From positions 1 through 42,245 of the forward strand of contig CALDVP010000142.1 of NCBI GenBank assembly GCA_937924195.1: a stretch of DNA of 42,245 nt. The letters are read 5' to 3'. The stretch comes from an uncultured Lysobacterales bacterium. Lineage in GTDB: Bacteria; Pseudomonadota; Gammaproteobacteria; Xanthomonadales; Ahniellaceae. Shown one piece after another: positions 1 through 11,239 of this stretch. A program made the position numbers and the translations under genes. Under the pieces are notes generated by a model. That model saw only the letters and a list, made by a program, of their open reading frames with translations. It was not told the origin of the DNA and made no database searches. Positions within the stretch are counted from its first letter, which is position 1. Every line of letters starts with the position of its first letter.

Positions 1-726
1 GGCGCGACGCCGGCCGCCCTCCCCGACCACGATCGGTTCGAGGAAGTGCAGCTCTGCCGTGGTCCGCGGCGCGCCGAGCAGGCGGAAGAAGTTCTGAAGG
101 AAGTTCTCGCCGGGGCGGAACGCGGGCTCGGTGATCGCCTGGCCATCTCGGACGAAGCGCAGGCCGACCGGTTGCGCCGGCACGCCGGCCGCCTCGCAGA
201 CCGCGAAGATGCGTGCGTGGAAGGTGCGGACCTGGTCGCCCGGGCCGGTCGTGCCTTCCGGGAACACCGCGACCGCATGGCCGTCGCGGAGCCGCTCGAT
301 CATGGTCCGCTGCACGGCCTCGAGCGAACGCGGATCGCCGCGACGATGGAAGATCGTGCCGGCATGGGTCGTGAGCCAGCCGACCACGGGCCAGCCGGCG
401 ATCTCGCTCTTGGCGACGAAGTGCGCCATACGCCGCGCGTGGATGATCTCGATGTCCATCCAAGTGATGTGGTTCGCGACCAGCAGTACGGCGCCCGGCA
501 GCGGTTCGCCGCGCGCATCGACGCGAAAGCCGAAGACGCGAACGAGGCCGGCCGACCAAGCCCGGATCAGGCGGTGGTCGAGTCGCTCGCCGCGTAGCCG
601 TAGGTGCGGGCCGATGGTGGTGACGAGGAGCAGCGTCAGCGGGAGACTCACGAACAGGTGGGCCGCGAGCCAGGGCAGGCGCCACAGGTAGCGCAGCGGG
701 CGAAGGGGGTCGCGGACGGCCGTCAT
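1..726 (-). CDS. lysophospholipid/1-acylglycerol-3-phosphate acyltransferase (PlsC family), 3' end truncated by window edge
   Basis: Reverse-strand frame opens at ATG 726 (MTAVRDPLRPLRYLWRLP...) and contains VANHITWMD (NHx4D) and FPEGTTGPG, hallmark acyltransferase motifs; no stop seen before window start. Confidence 0.85.
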   Translation of the reverse strand, partial: MTAVRDPLRPLRYLWRLPWLAAHLFVSLPLTLLLVTTIGPHLRLRGERLDHRLIRAWSAGLVRVFGFRVDARGEPLPGAVLLVANHITWMDIEIIHARRMAHFVAKSEIAGWPVVGWLTTHAGTIFHRRGDPRSLEAVQRTMIERLRDGHAVAVFPEGTTGPGDQVRTFHARIFAVCEAAGVPAQPVGLRFVRDGQAITEPAFRPGENFLQNFFRLLGAPRTTAELHFLEPIVVGEGGRRRA

Positions 727-810
727 CGGGCTCCGATTGTGGCGCAGCGCGGTCGAGTCGGGGCGCCAGTCGACAACAGATATGCTCGACCCGTAGCTCG
801 CGGGCGGGAC

Positions 811-1758
811 TCAGCCGTCCCCGTCGAGCGCTTGCGCGAGGTCGTCCAGGTGCTCCTCCCACCAGCGCGCCTCGCCGGCCCAAGGGAAGGCGCGCGGAAA
901 GGCCGGGTCGTCCCAGCGCGCGGCCAGCCAGCCGGCGTAGTGGACCTGCCGCATCAGTCGCAATGGCCCTACCAGCGACCATTCGCCGGGATCGAGTGCG
1001 CGGAAGGTCTCATAGCCTTCGACCAGCGCCTCCCGCTGCGCATCATCCCCGGTCAACAGCATGAACAGGTCGGCGACCGCGGGGCCGATCGCGCAGTCGT
1101 CGAAGTCGACCAGCAGTGGACCTGCTTCCCGCCACAGCAGGTTGCCGGGGTGGAGATCGCCGTGCAGGCGCAGCATGGCTGGCTGGACGGCGTCGAAGGC
1201 CGCGGCCACCGTTCTCGCGATCTCCCCGGTCAGCACGGCGTGGCGGTCGGCGAGGTGGCGCGGCAGCAGGGCGCTCGCGCGCACCGCGCGCGCGGGGCCC
1301 TCGACGAAGCTCACGACGTCGAGCGTGGCGCGGTGCCGGAAGCGCGCGCGGGCGCCGACCTGGTGGACGCGGGCGACCACGCGCCCGATCCACGTAGCGG
1401 TGTCGCGCCGGTCGAGCTCCGGGTCGCGGCCGCCGATGCGCGGGAACAGCGCGAAACGGAATCCGGCATACCGATGCAACGTCTCGCCGTCGTGGGCGAT
1501 CGGCGTGGCGACCGGCACCTCGGCCTCGGCGAGTTCCCAGGCGAAGGCGTGCTCCTCGAGGATCGCAGCATCGCTCCAGCGGCCCGGGCGGTAGAACTTT
1601 GCGACCACAGGCGCTTCGCCATCGATTCCGATCCGCCAGACGCGGTTCTCGTAGCTCGGCAGCGCCAGCAGCCGGCCGTCGGTGCGCCAGCCGAGTGATT
1701 CGGCGGCCGCGAGGATGACCTCCGGCGTCAACGCGTCGTAGGGGTGCCGGTGGTTCAT
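811..1758 (-). CDS. srkA: stress response serine/threonine protein kinase (SrkA/RdoA/YihE family, APH fold)
   Basis: 315 aa; RLHGDLHPGNLLW and LVDFDDCAIGP catalytic/metal motifs, N-terminal LPSYENRVWRIG typical of YihE. Confidence 0.88.
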   Translation of the reverse strand: MNHRHPYDALTPEVILAAAESLGWRTDGRLLALPSYENRVWRIGIDGEAPVVAKFYRPGRWSDAAILEEHAFAWELAEAEVPVATPIAHDGETLHRYAGFRFALFPRIGGRDPELDRRDTATWIGRVVARVHQVGARARFRHRATLDVVSFVEGPARAVRASALLPRHLADRHAVLTGEIARTVAAAFDAVQPAMLRLHGDLHPGNLLWREAGPLLVDFDDCAIGPAVADLFMLLTGDDAQREALVEGYETFRALDPGEWSLVGPLRLMRQVHYAGWLAARWDDPAFPRAFPWAGEARWWEEHLDDLAQALDGDG

Positions 1759-2192
1759 CCCGCTGAGGTGCTGCCCGCAACGATCGCCATCGTCAGGCGT
1801 GAGACGCAGGTCAAGCGCCCGTCGCCATTGCTGATCCGGATCTCCCAGACCTGGGTCGAGCGGCCGAGGTGGAGCGGCCGCGCGGTGCCGGTGACGAGCC
1901 CCTCGCGCACCGCACGCAGGTGGTTGGCGTTGATCTCGAGCCCGACGCCGTGGCTGCCGTCGGCCGGCAGCGTCAGGTAGCAGCCGAGGGAGCCGAGCGA
2001 CTCGGCCAGCGCGACCGAGGCTCCGCCATGCAGCAGGCCGAAGGGCTGCTTCGTGCGCGCGTCCACCGGCAGGGTGCCGGTGATCGAATCCGCGGTGAAG
2101 CCGGTGATCTCGATGCCGAGGTGCTCATCGAGCGTGCCGCGCGCGGCGCGGCGGATCGCGGCGAGGTCGGTCGGCTTTTTCCAGATCGTCAT
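1755..2192 (-). CDS. hotdog-fold thioesterase (PaaI/MenI/EntH-like)
   Basis: MTIWKKPTDLAAIRR... with PFGLLHGGASVALAESLGS and GLEINANHLRAV; 4-nt overlap with srkA start. Confidence 0.85.
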   Translation of the reverse strand: MTIWKKPTDLAAIRRAARGTLDEHLGIEITGFTADSITGTLPVDARTKQPFGLLHGGASVALAESLGSLGCYLTLPADGSHGVGLEINANHLRAVREGLVTGTARPLHLGRSTQVWEIRISNGDGRLTCVSRLTMAIVAGSTSAG

Positions 2193-2291
2193 CGCAAGGC
2201 GCTCGTCGGCCGGGCTGCCGATTGTGGCGCGGGCCGGACGCGGCGGTGCGTGCACGAGGGCTCGGCATGGCCGCCCGATACACTGCGACGC

Positions 2292-2918
2292 ATGTCGACT
2301 CCATCCCCGAATCCCCTGTTCGCGCTGGCCGGCGAAGCGCTGGAGCTCGCGCTCGATCGCGTCGTCGCGCTGGATCCGGCGATGGCCTCGGACTTGGGCG
2401 CGCTCGAGGGGCGAAGGATCGAGTTCGGCTGGCGTGAGGCGGGCCTCGCGCTCGCGATCAGCGTGCGCGAGGGGCGACTGCGCGTGGGTCCTGCCGGCGG
2501 CGAGGCGCGGCCAGACCTGGCGCTGCGCGGTTCGCTGGCCGGCTTGGTCGGGATGCTGTTGCCGCGTCGCGAGGGCGCGCTGCCGGCGGGCAAGGTCGAG
2601 ATCGAGGGCGATGCCGAGCTCGCGCGGCGGCTCGAGCGCCTCGCGCGCGAGTTCGCGCCGGACTGGGACGCGGCCTTCGAGGCCGCCTTCGGTCCCGCGA
2701 TCGGCCTGCCGCTGGCGAAGGCCGCACAGGCCACGTTCGCGGCCGCGCGCGCCCGTGCCGGTCGGCTCGTCGAGGACACCGCCGAGTACCTCAAGACCGA
2801 GTCGCGCACCACGATCGCGCGCGAAGAGCTCGACGACTTCCTCGACGCGGTCGACGCGCTGCGCGACGACGTCGAGCGCGCAGCGGCGCGGATCGAGCGG
2901 CTGAGGGCGCGATCGTGA
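2292..2918 (+). CDS. ubiJ: ubiquinone biosynthesis accessory factor UbiJ (SCP2 domain)
   Basis: 208 aa SCP2-like protein ([29 protein letters not shown]...) directly upstream of and overlapping ubiB. Confidence 0.82.
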   Translation: MSTPSPNPLFALAGEALELALDRVVALDPAMASDLGALEGRRIEFGWREAGLALAISVREGRLRVGPAGGEARPDLALRGSLAGLVGMLLPRREGALPAGKVEIEGDAELARRLERLAREFAPDWDAAFEAAFGPAIGLPLAKAAQATFAAARARAGRLVEDTAEYLKTESRTTIAREELDDFLDAVDALRDDVERAAARIERLRARS

Positions 2919-4591
2919 GACGGCTCGGCACCGGCCTGCGCGGCTTCGCGCGGCTGTTCCACATTGCTCGGACCCTTCTGCGCTGGCGGCTCGACGAGCT
3001 GATCGAGGCGACCCGTTTGTTTGGCTGGTTGCGTCCGCTGCGCGGGCTGATCGCGCCCTCGCCGGCCGGCATCGAATCGGCGACGCGCGGCGAGCGCCTG
3101 CGCCGCGCGCTCGAGGAACTCGGCCCGATCTTCGTCAAGTTCGGCCAGATCCTCTCGACCCGGCGCGACCTGCTGCCGCCAGACGTCGCCGAGCAGCTCG
3201 CGCTGCTGCAGGACCGTGTCTCGCCGTTCCCGGGCGAGCTGGCGCGCGATGCGGTGGAGCAGGCGCTCGGCAAGCCGGTCGCGGAGCTCTACGCGCGCTT
3301 CGACCTCGAGCCGCTTGCGTCGGCCTCGATCGCCCAGGTCCACGCCGCTGCGCTCCCGGATGGCCGCGAGGTCGTGGTCAAGGTGCTGCGGCCCGGCATC
3401 GCCGAGCGCATCGAGACCGACCTCGCGCTGCTGCGCGGCCTCGGCGAGCTCGCCGCCCGCTACTCGCCGAACGCCGAGCACGTCCGCCCGCTCGACGTCG
3501 TCGCCGAGATCGAGCGCACGCTGCGCGACGAGCTCGACTTCCAGCGCGAAGGCGCCAACGCCAGCACGCTGCGCCGCTTCTGGCTGGACTCGCCGGACCT
3601 CTACGTGCCCGAGGTGCACTGGCCGTGGAGCGCCGAGACCGTGCTGACGCTCGAGCGCGTGCACGGCATCCCGTCTGACAACATCGCCGCGATCGAGGCC
3701 GCCGGCATCAGCCGCGAGAAGCTCGCGGCCAAGGCGGTGACGCTGTTCTACCAGCAGGTCTTCCGCGACAACTTCTTCCACGCCGACGCGCACCCGGGCA
3801 ACGTCTGGGTCGATCCGACGCGGGTCGACGAGCCGCGCTTCATCGCCCTCGATTTCGGGATCATGGGCGCGCTGCCGCCAGCCGACCAGTACTACCTCGC
3901 GGCCAACTTCGAGGGCATCTTCACCCGCGATTACCGCCGCATCGCCGAGCTCCACATCGAGGCCGGCTGGATGCCGGACACGATCCGCGTCGACGACCTC
4001 GAGTCGGCGGTGCGCGCCGTCTGCGAGCCGTACTTCACCCGACCGCTCGCGGAGATCTCGCTCGGCGAGGTGCTGGTCAAGCTGTTCAAGGTCGCGCACC
4101 GCTACCAGCTGACGATCCAGCCGCAGCTGCTGCTGCTGCAGAAGACGCTGCTCAACGTGGAGGGCCTGGGTCGCCTGCTCGACCCGAGGCTCGACATCTG
4201 GGCAGTCGCCCATCCGGTGCTCGACCGGATTTTGCGCGAGAAGTACTCGTTCGCGACCGTGCGCCGCGAGTTCGAGAAGCGCCTGCCCGACATCGCGCGC
4301 AATGCACCGGAGCTGCCGCGCCTCGTGCATCGCTGGCTGGAGCAGCAGGTCCACGGCGAGCAGGTCTCGCGGATCCGCGCCGAGGAGCTCGCCCAGCTCG
4401 CCGACGGCCAGCGCCGCGGCCAGCGCGCCAGCGTGCGCGCGATCCTCGGCGGCAGCCTCGTGATCGCCGGCACCGTGCTGGTCGCGCTCGGCGGGCCGGG
4501 GCCGACGCTGCTCGGCGTGCCGTGGCTTGCGATCACCGTGCTGGCCGCCGGCGGGCTCGCCTTCATGGCCGCTGCCCGCGCGGCACGGTGA
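2915..4591 (+). CDS. ubiB: ubiquinone biosynthesis regulatory protein kinase UbiB
   Basis: 558 aa, GTG start; [51 protein letters not shown] motifs; C-terminal TM region. Confidence 0.95.
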   Translation: MRRLGTGLRGFARLFHIARTLLRWRLDELIEATRLFGWLRPLRGLIAPSPAGIESATRGERLRRALEELGPIFVKFGQILSTRRDLLPPDVAEQLALLQDRVSPFPGELARDAVEQALGKPVAELYARFDLEPLASASIAQVHAAALPDGREVVVKVLRPGIAERIETDLALLRGLGELAARYSPNAEHVRPLDVVAEIERTLRDELDFQREGANASTLRRFWLDSPDLYVPEVHWPWSAETVLTLERVHGIPSDNIAAIEAAGISREKLAAKAVTLFYQQVFRDNFFHADAHPGNVWVDPTRVDEPRFIALDFGIMGALPPADQYYLAANFEGIFTRDYRRIAELHIEAGWMPDTIRVDDLESAVRAVCEPYFTRPLAEISLGEVLVKLFKVAHRYQLTIQPQLLLLQKTLLNVEGLGRLLDPRLDIWAVAHPVLDRILREKYSFATVRREFEKRLPDIARNAPELPRLVHRWLEQQVHGEQVSRIRAEELAQLADGQRRGQRASVRAILGGSLVIAGTVLVALGGPGPTLLGVPWLAITVLAAGGLAFMAAARAAR

Positions 4592-5352
4592 GCCCCCCGC
4601 GCGACATCGAGATCGTCCACGCCGACGAGGCGCTGGTCGCGGTCGACAAGCCGCCCGGCCTGCTGGTCCATCGCTCGGGCCTCGCCGATGGCGAGGACGA
4701 CGTGCTGGTCGATCGCGTGCGGCGGGCGACCGGACGCATGCTGTTCCCGATCCACCGGCTCGACCGCGCCACCAGCGGCATCGTGCTGTTCGCGGCCGAC
4801 CGCGCGCTGGCCGGCGCGCTCGGTGCCGAGTTCATGGCGCGCCGCGTCGACAAGCGCTACCTCGCGGTCTGCCGCGGCTGGCCGGAGGCCGAAGGCCTCA
4901 TCGACCATCCGCTCGACGCGCCGGGCATGCCCGAGAAGAAAGCGGCGCGCACGGCGTGGACGCGGCTGGCGACCGCCGAGCTGCCGATCCCGGTCGGTCG
5001 CTACGAGAGCGTGCGCCTGGCTCTGGTCGAGGCGCGGCCGGAGACCGGCCGCTACCGCCAGATCCGCCGCCACTTCAAGCACGCCTCGCATCACCTGATC
5101 GGCGATACCAGCCACGGCGACGGCCGCCACAACCGCTTCGCGCGGATGCACCTCGGCGTCCACCGCCTGCTGTTGCACGCCTGGGGCCTTCGTCTGGCCC
5201 ATCCGGCGACGGGCGAGCCGATCACGATCACCGCGCCGCCCGACGCCGAGTTCCGGCAGGCGATGGCGCGGCTCGGGTGGCAGGACTACGCCGACGCGGT
5301 GCCGGCCTTCGAGGGGGTGGCGCCGTTGCCGCCGCAGGCACCGGGAGCCTGA
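4588..5352 (+). CDS. truC: RluA-family pseudouridine synthase, TruC-like (tRNA Psi65)
   Basis: GTG start overlapping the ubiB stop; [17 protein letters not shown] catalytic HRLDRx[28 protein letters not shown]. Confidence 0.88.
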   Translation: MSPPRDIEIVHADEALVAVDKPPGLLVHRSGLADGEDDVLVDRVRRATGRMLFPIHRLDRATSGIVLFAADRALAGALGAEFMARRVDKRYLAVCRGWPEAEGLIDHPLDAPGMPEKKAARTAWTRLATAELPIPVGRYESVRLALVEARPETGRYRQIRRHFKHASHHLIGDTSHGDGRHNRFARMHLGVHRLLLHAWGLRLAHPATGEPITITAPPDAEFRQAMARLGWQDYADAVPAFEGVAPLPPQAPGA

Positions 5353-5413
5353 CCGACTGGCGGTGCGTTCCCTGAGGACGATCGGCCGGGCCGGCGCGGC
5401 GCGCCATGCAGGG

Positions 5414-5818
5414 TCAGCCTCGCAGCAGGTCGACGACGTCCGCATGCAGGGCCGCGAGTCCCCGGTCGAGGCTCAGCAGACGGCCCCGGTGTCGCCGGGC
5501 CAGCGCGGCGAGATAGGCGTCCGTGACCTGGCGATGGCCGCTGACGCCGCGCCATTCGACGCTCCGGTAATCGATGTCATCCGCCCAGAAGCGGTGGCGC
5601 GGATGGGCGCATAGCGCGGCCAGCACTTCGGCGGCTTCCCGCGGAGAACCGACCGCTTCATGGCGGACGAGCATCCGCAGCAGGGTGCCCTGCGTGTTCG
5701 GACAGGTCGCGAAGGGCTCGCCGCGGGCGTTGAACCAGCCCACGCAGGTGGCGTGGTGGACATGCGCCGAGTCGGTCAGCGCGACCAGCACGTTGCCGTC
5801 GAGCAGATAGGTGCTCAC
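5414..5818 (-). CDS. PIN-domain toxin (VapC-like)
   Basis: 134 aa MSTYLLDGNVLVALTDSAHVHH...; acidic PIN residues and ...VTDAYLAALARRHRGRLLSLDRGLAAL; overlaps antitoxin by 4 nt. Confidence 0.88.
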   Translation of the reverse strand: MSTYLLDGNVLVALTDSAHVHHATCVGWFNARGEPFATCPNTQGTLLRMLVRHEAVGSPREAAEVLAALCAHPRHRFWADDIDYRSVEWRGVSGHRQVTDAYLAALARRHRGRLLSLDRGLAALHADVVDLLRG

Positions 5819-6060
5819 CCCTCGTCGTCCAGGCTGCGCACGTCCTCGGCGGTGATGAGGCGCCGCGAGCGGACGCGCGGGAGGCCGGTTGCCGGGTCCA
5901 TCACATAGACGGGTGCCGCGTCCTCGCGGGTGCCGTAGGGCGCCGAGAGGCCGCGACGCAGCAACTCCGCGACGGTCTGGCTCAGGCTGCGACCGGTGTC
6001 GCGGGCGATGGCGGTCGCGATCCGGTGGAGGTCCTCGGGAAGGTCGATCGTCGTGCGCAT
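5815..6060 (-). CDS. ribbon-helix-helix antitoxin (VapB-like)
   Basis: 81 aa MRTTIDLPEDLHRIATAIARDTGRSLSQTVAELLRRGL; immediately upstream of the PIN toxin. Confidence 0.85.
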   Translation of the reverse strand: MRTTIDLPEDLHRIATAIARDTGRSLSQTVAELLRRGLSAPYGTREDAAPVYVMDPATGLPRVRSRRLITAEDVRSLDDEG

Positions 6061-6064
6061 GGCG

Positions 6065-6086
6065 GCATCATGATGCGATTGCATCA
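6065..6086. promoter_or_regulatory. candidate toxin-antitoxin operator: three GCATCA/TGATGC half-sites
   Basis: GCATCATGATGC (perfect 12-bp palindrome, 6065-6076) overlapping TGATGC-GATT-GCATCA (6071-6086), starting 5 bp upstream of the antitoxin ATG. Confidence 0.5.
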
Positions 6087-6230
6087 AGGTTTTCAGTCGA
6101 TGACGCCCCACGGGTCCTTGCCGTCCGAAAACCGGAGGCGCCCTCGCGGGTGAGGCGGGGTGCGAGGCGGCGACGGTCTTGCGCCGGTTCGTCGGGGCGG
6201 ACCTCGAAAGCCCGCAAGACGACCAGGGAC

Positions 6231-7757
6231 TCAGGCCGCCTGCTCCGCCATCGGCCGCCGGTCGAGACAGCGGTAGCCGAGCGCCTCGGCGAGGTGGGGC
6301 GTGGCGATGTCGCCGGCGCCGTCGAGATCGGCGATCGTGCGCGCGACCTTGAGCACGCGGTGGTAGGCGCGGGCCGAGAGTCCGAGGCGGTCGACCGCGC
6401 GCTCGAGCAGCGCCTGGTCGTCGGCGCCGAGGCGGCACTGGGCCTCGACCTCGCGGTTGCCGAGCCAGGCGTTGACCTTGCCGGCGCGCGCGTGCTGGCG
6501 CGCGCGCGCGGCGACGACGCGGGCGCGGACGGTGGCGGAATCCTCCCCGGGCGTGGCCGCGCGCAACGCGGCCTGGGGTACGCGCGGCACCTCGACGTGC
6601 AGGTCGATGCGGTCCAGCAGCGGGCCCGAGAGCCGCGCGGTGTAGCGAGCGATCGCATCCGGCGTGCAGCGACAGGCGCCCGAGGGATCGCCGGCGTGTC
6701 CGCAGGGGCATGGGTTCATCGCGGCGACGAGCTGGAATCGCGCCGGGAACTCGGCCTGCCGCGCGGCGCGCGAGATCAGGATGCGACCGGACTCGAGCGG
6801 CTCGCGCAGCGTTTCGAGCACGCGCCGGTCGAACTCGGGCAGTTCGTCGAGGAACAGGCAGCCCTGGTGCGCGAGCGAGATCTCGCCGGGCCGCGGGATC
6901 GGTCCGCCGCCGACCAGCGCGGCGGCGCTGGCGCTGTGGTGCGGCGCCCGGGTCGGACGTTCGAGGAAGCGCGTCGGGTCCACCGGCAGCCCGGCGATCG
7001 AGCGCACCGCGGCCGCTTCCAGCGCCTCGGCTTCACCGAGCGGCGGCAGGATCCCGGCCAGGCGCGTGGCCAGCATGGTCTTGCCGGTGCCGGGCGGACC
7101 GACCAGCAGCAGATTGTGGCCGCCGGCCGCGGCGATCTCGAGCGCCCGGCGCGCTCGCGGCTGGCCGCGCACGTCGGCGAGGTCCGGCACGTTCGCGCGA
7201 CTCGCGCCCGGGTCGATCGCGACCCGGGCCGGCGACGGCAAGGGTTCGACGCCGCGCAGGTGGGCGCAGACCGCGAGCAGGCTCGGCGCGATCGCGATGC
7301 GCGCGTTCCGCGCCAGCGCCGCTTCGCTCGCGTTCGCGGCCGGAACCACGAGTTCGCGATCGGCCGCGCCGGCGGTCAGCGCTGCGGGCAGCACGCCGAC
7401 CACCGAGCGCAGCTCGCCGGTCAGCGAGAGCTCGCCGATGAACTCGCGGCCGGCCAGCGACTCCGTCGGAATCTGCCCCGAAGCCGCCAGGATGCCGAGC
7501 GCGATCGGCAGGTCGTAGCGACCGCCGTCCTTGGGCAGGTCGGCCGGTGCCAGGCTGACCGTGACCCGGCGCTGCGGGTACTCGAAGCCGGCGGTCTGGA
7601 TCGCCGCGCGGACGCGATCGCGCGACTCGCGCACTGCGAGTTCCGGCAGGCCCACGATCGAGGTGCCGGGCAGCCCGCCGGCGAGGTGGACTTCGACGTG
7701 GACCTCGGGCGCCCGCACCCCGATCTGGGCGCGGCTCAGGGCGACCGCGAGTGCCAT
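6231..7757 (-). CDS. comM: ComM/YifB family Mg-chelatase-like AAA+ ATPase
   Basis: 508 aa; GLPGTSIVGLPELAVRESRDRVRAA, Walker A GPPGTGKTMLA, LFLDELPEF, AMNPCPCGHAGD, ...LSGPLLDRIDLHVEVP. Confidence 0.94.
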   Translation of the reverse strand: MALAVALSRAQIGVRAPEVHVEVHLAGGLPGTSIVGLPELAVRESRDRVRAAIQTAGFEYPQRRVTVSLAPADLPKDGGRYDLPIALGILAASGQIPTESLAGREFIGELSLTGELRSVVGVLPAALTAGAADRELVVPAANASEAALARNARIAIAPSLLAVCAHLRGVEPLPSPARVAIDPGASRANVPDLADVRGQPRARRALEIAAAGGHNLLLVGPPGTGKTMLATRLAGILPPLGEAEALEAAAVRSIAGLPVDPTRFLERPTRAPHHSASAAALVGGGPIPRPGEISLAHQGCLFLDELPEFDRRVLETLREPLESGRILISRAARQAEFPARFQLVAAMNPCPCGHAGDPSGACRCTPDAIARYTARLSGPLLDRIDLHVEVPRVPQAALRAATPGEDSATVRARVVAARARQHARAGKVNAWLGNREVEAQCRLGADDQALLERAVDRLGLSARAYHRVLKVARTIADLDGAGDIATPHLAEALGYRCLDRRPMAEQAA

Positions 7758-7776
7758 CGTCGTCGCCCGGGATGCT

Positions 7777-8037
7777 TCAGTTGGAAGGACGCGACGCGAG
7801 CCGCGCCTCGATCTCGGCGAGCTGGCGCTCGAGCGATTCCAGCTTTTCGCGAGTCTTGAGCAGCACCGCACGCTGCACGTCGAACTCCTCACGGGTGACG
7901 AGGTCGAGCCGCGCAATGCCGGCCTCGAGCGTGGCGCGAAAGGCCTTCCGCAGGTCTTCGGAGGCCGCCCCGGCGCCGGGCGGGAGCAGCGCGGTCAGGC
8001 GCTGGGCGAGATCATCGAGTCCGCGCAGGTCGAGCAT
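7777..8037 (-). CDS. ubiK: ubiquinone biosynthesis accessory factor UbiK (BMFP/YqiC family)
   Basis: 86 aa; LDDLAQRLTALLP...EDLRKAFRATLEAGIARLDLVTREEFDVQRAVLLKTREKLESLERQLAEIEARL. Confidence 0.88.
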   Translation of the reverse strand: MLDLRGLDDLAQRLTALLPPGAGAASEDLRKAFRATLEAGIARLDLVTREEFDVQRAVLLKTREKLESLERQLAEIEARLASRPSN

Positions 8038-8341
8038 GGCTTGCACTCCGGTTCGAGGGACGTCCGGAAGTGTAGGCGCGCCGATGCGGTGGCGCCGTCG
8101 GCGAGCGGCGCGGTGTCGTGTAGGAAAACGCAGACGGCCCACCGGGCGCGGCGTTCGGTTGCTGCAAAGCAGCAGCCAGCTTCAGACGAGGGGATCGAAC
8201 GAGCCGCCGACCTGCCGGCCAGCGTGACAGGCCGGGTTGGCCCGCGACAAACGCGCAATACACCCGAATCGCCGGGAGCCTTCAACCGTCGAGCCGCAAA
8301 CCCAATGATCGCTGGCCCGGGGAGGGGACCTGGAGCCTGCC

Positions 8342-10064
<1,723 letters not shown>

Positions 10065-10071
10065 CGATGCG

Positions 10072-10098
10072 GCCCGCGCGGCGCCGGGCCGCGCGGGC
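10072..10098. repeat. perfect inverted repeat downstream of glnK (10-bp stem, 7-nt loop)
   Basis: GCCCGCGCGG-cgccggg-CCGCGCGGGC. Confidence 0.55.
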
Positions 10099-10184
10099 GC
10101 GGCGCTTCAGGAAGGTCTGGACGAGTCCATAGGTGGACTTGCCAGCGCGCGCCGTGTCCGGCGCAGGTCCGATTGCTGCTTCGA

Positions 10185-10212
10185 CGAATCAAGCACTCGC
10201 TTGCTTGATTCG
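10185..10212. repeat. perfect inverted repeat in glnK/speE convergent intergenic region (11-bp stem, 6-nt loop); possible bidirectional terminator
   Basis: CGAATCAAGCA-ctcgct-TGCTTGATTCG. Confidence 0.6.
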
Positions 10213-10263
10213 CGGGTCGGCCATCCGTGGCCGGCGGAAGCTCCGAGTTGATCAGAGCTGCCT

Positions 10264-11118
10264 TCAGTCGCCGAGTGCCGAGCGCATGAACTCGGGAGTC
10301 GCCAGCGCGGCCCGATGGATCGCCGCGTTGTAGTAGCGCGTCGGGAATTGCTTGGTCTCGGCGCCGCGCTCGCGGAATTCGAAGCTGGTGACGCCCTTAC
10401 GCGCCAGCGTGCAGCTCCACCAGCCGGTCGGATAGCACGGCTGCGGGAAGGGCAGGGTGCGGGTCGCGGCGAAGCCGGCGCCGCGCATGTAGCTGCGCAT
10501 CGTGCGGATCAGATCGAGGTGCGCCAGCGGCGACTCACTCTGCTGCACCAGGATGCCGCCGGGCCGCAACGCGCGGATGCAGCTCTCGTAGAACTTCGCG
10601 CCGAAGAGGCCCTCGGCTGGTCCCACGGGGTCGGTCGAATCGACGATGACGAGGTCCACCGACTCGGGCGCCATCCCGGCCATCAGCGCGACGCCATCGT
10701 CGAACATCAAGGTGGCGCGTGGGTCGCCGTTCGATTCGCACAGTTCCGGGAAGTGGCGCTCGGCGAGCCGCGTGACCTGCTCGTCGATGTCGCACTGGAC
10801 CACGCCCTCGACCTCGCGGTGCTTCAGCACCTCGCGCAGCGTGCCGCAGTCGCCACCGCCGATGATCACGACCTTCTTCGGCGCCGTATGCGTGTACAGC
10901 GCCGGATGGCTCATCATCTCGTGGTAGAGGAAGTTGTCGCGGCTGGTCAGCATCACGCAGCCGTCGATCACCATCAGATTGCCCCAGTCGGTGGTCTCAT
11001 AGACCTCGATGTGCTGGAAGGGTGTGCGCACCTCGTCGAGCTTGCGGGTGACGCGGAAGCCGATCGACGAGCCCGATGGCAGGTGGGCTTCGGTGAACCA
11101 TGAGGCTTCCTCGGACAT
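10264..11118 (-). CDS. speE: polyamine aminopropyltransferase (spermidine synthase)
   Basis: 284 aa; MVIDGCVMLTSRDNFLYHEMMSHPAL, VVIIGGGDCGTLREVLKH, LVIVDSTDPVGPAEGLF. Confidence 0.94.
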   Translation of the reverse strand: MSEEASWFTEAHLPSGSSIGFRVTRKLDEVRTPFQHIEVYETTDWGNLMVIDGCVMLTSRDNFLYHEMMSHPALYTHTAPKKVVIIGGGDCGTLREVLKHREVEGVVQCDIDEQVTRLAERHFPELCESNGDPRATLMFDDGVALMAGMAPESVDLVIVDSTDPVGPAEGLFGAKFYESCIRALRPGGILVQQSESPLAHLDLIRTMRSYMRGAGFAATRTLPFPQPCYPTGWWSCTLARKGVTSFEFRERGAETKQFPTRYYNAAIHRAALATPEFMRSALGD

Positions 11119-11239
11119 CGGCGGGACCCTCGCTTCGATTGGGAGGCGCGAAGTGTAGCGGCCGGCGCTGGTGCACCCGCGCCGCGACACGGCGGTCGTT
11201 ACACTCCGCGCCCCTTCGACGTCGACCGGAGCCACGCCC

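Noticed and set aside
2189-4354. 721-aa reverse-strand ORF opposite ubiJ/ubiB
   Set aside because: Antisense to well-supported ubiJ-ubiB; low-complexity Arg/Ala-rich composition typical of spurious ORFs in GC-rich DNA.
5414-6060. Genomic island signature around the toxin-antitoxin pair
   Set aside because: No integrase, tRNA, direct repeats or composition break seen; looks like a simple inserted TA pair between housekeeping genes.
5889-7859. 656-aa plus-strand ORF opposite comM
   Set aside because: Antisense artefact of the comM codon bias.
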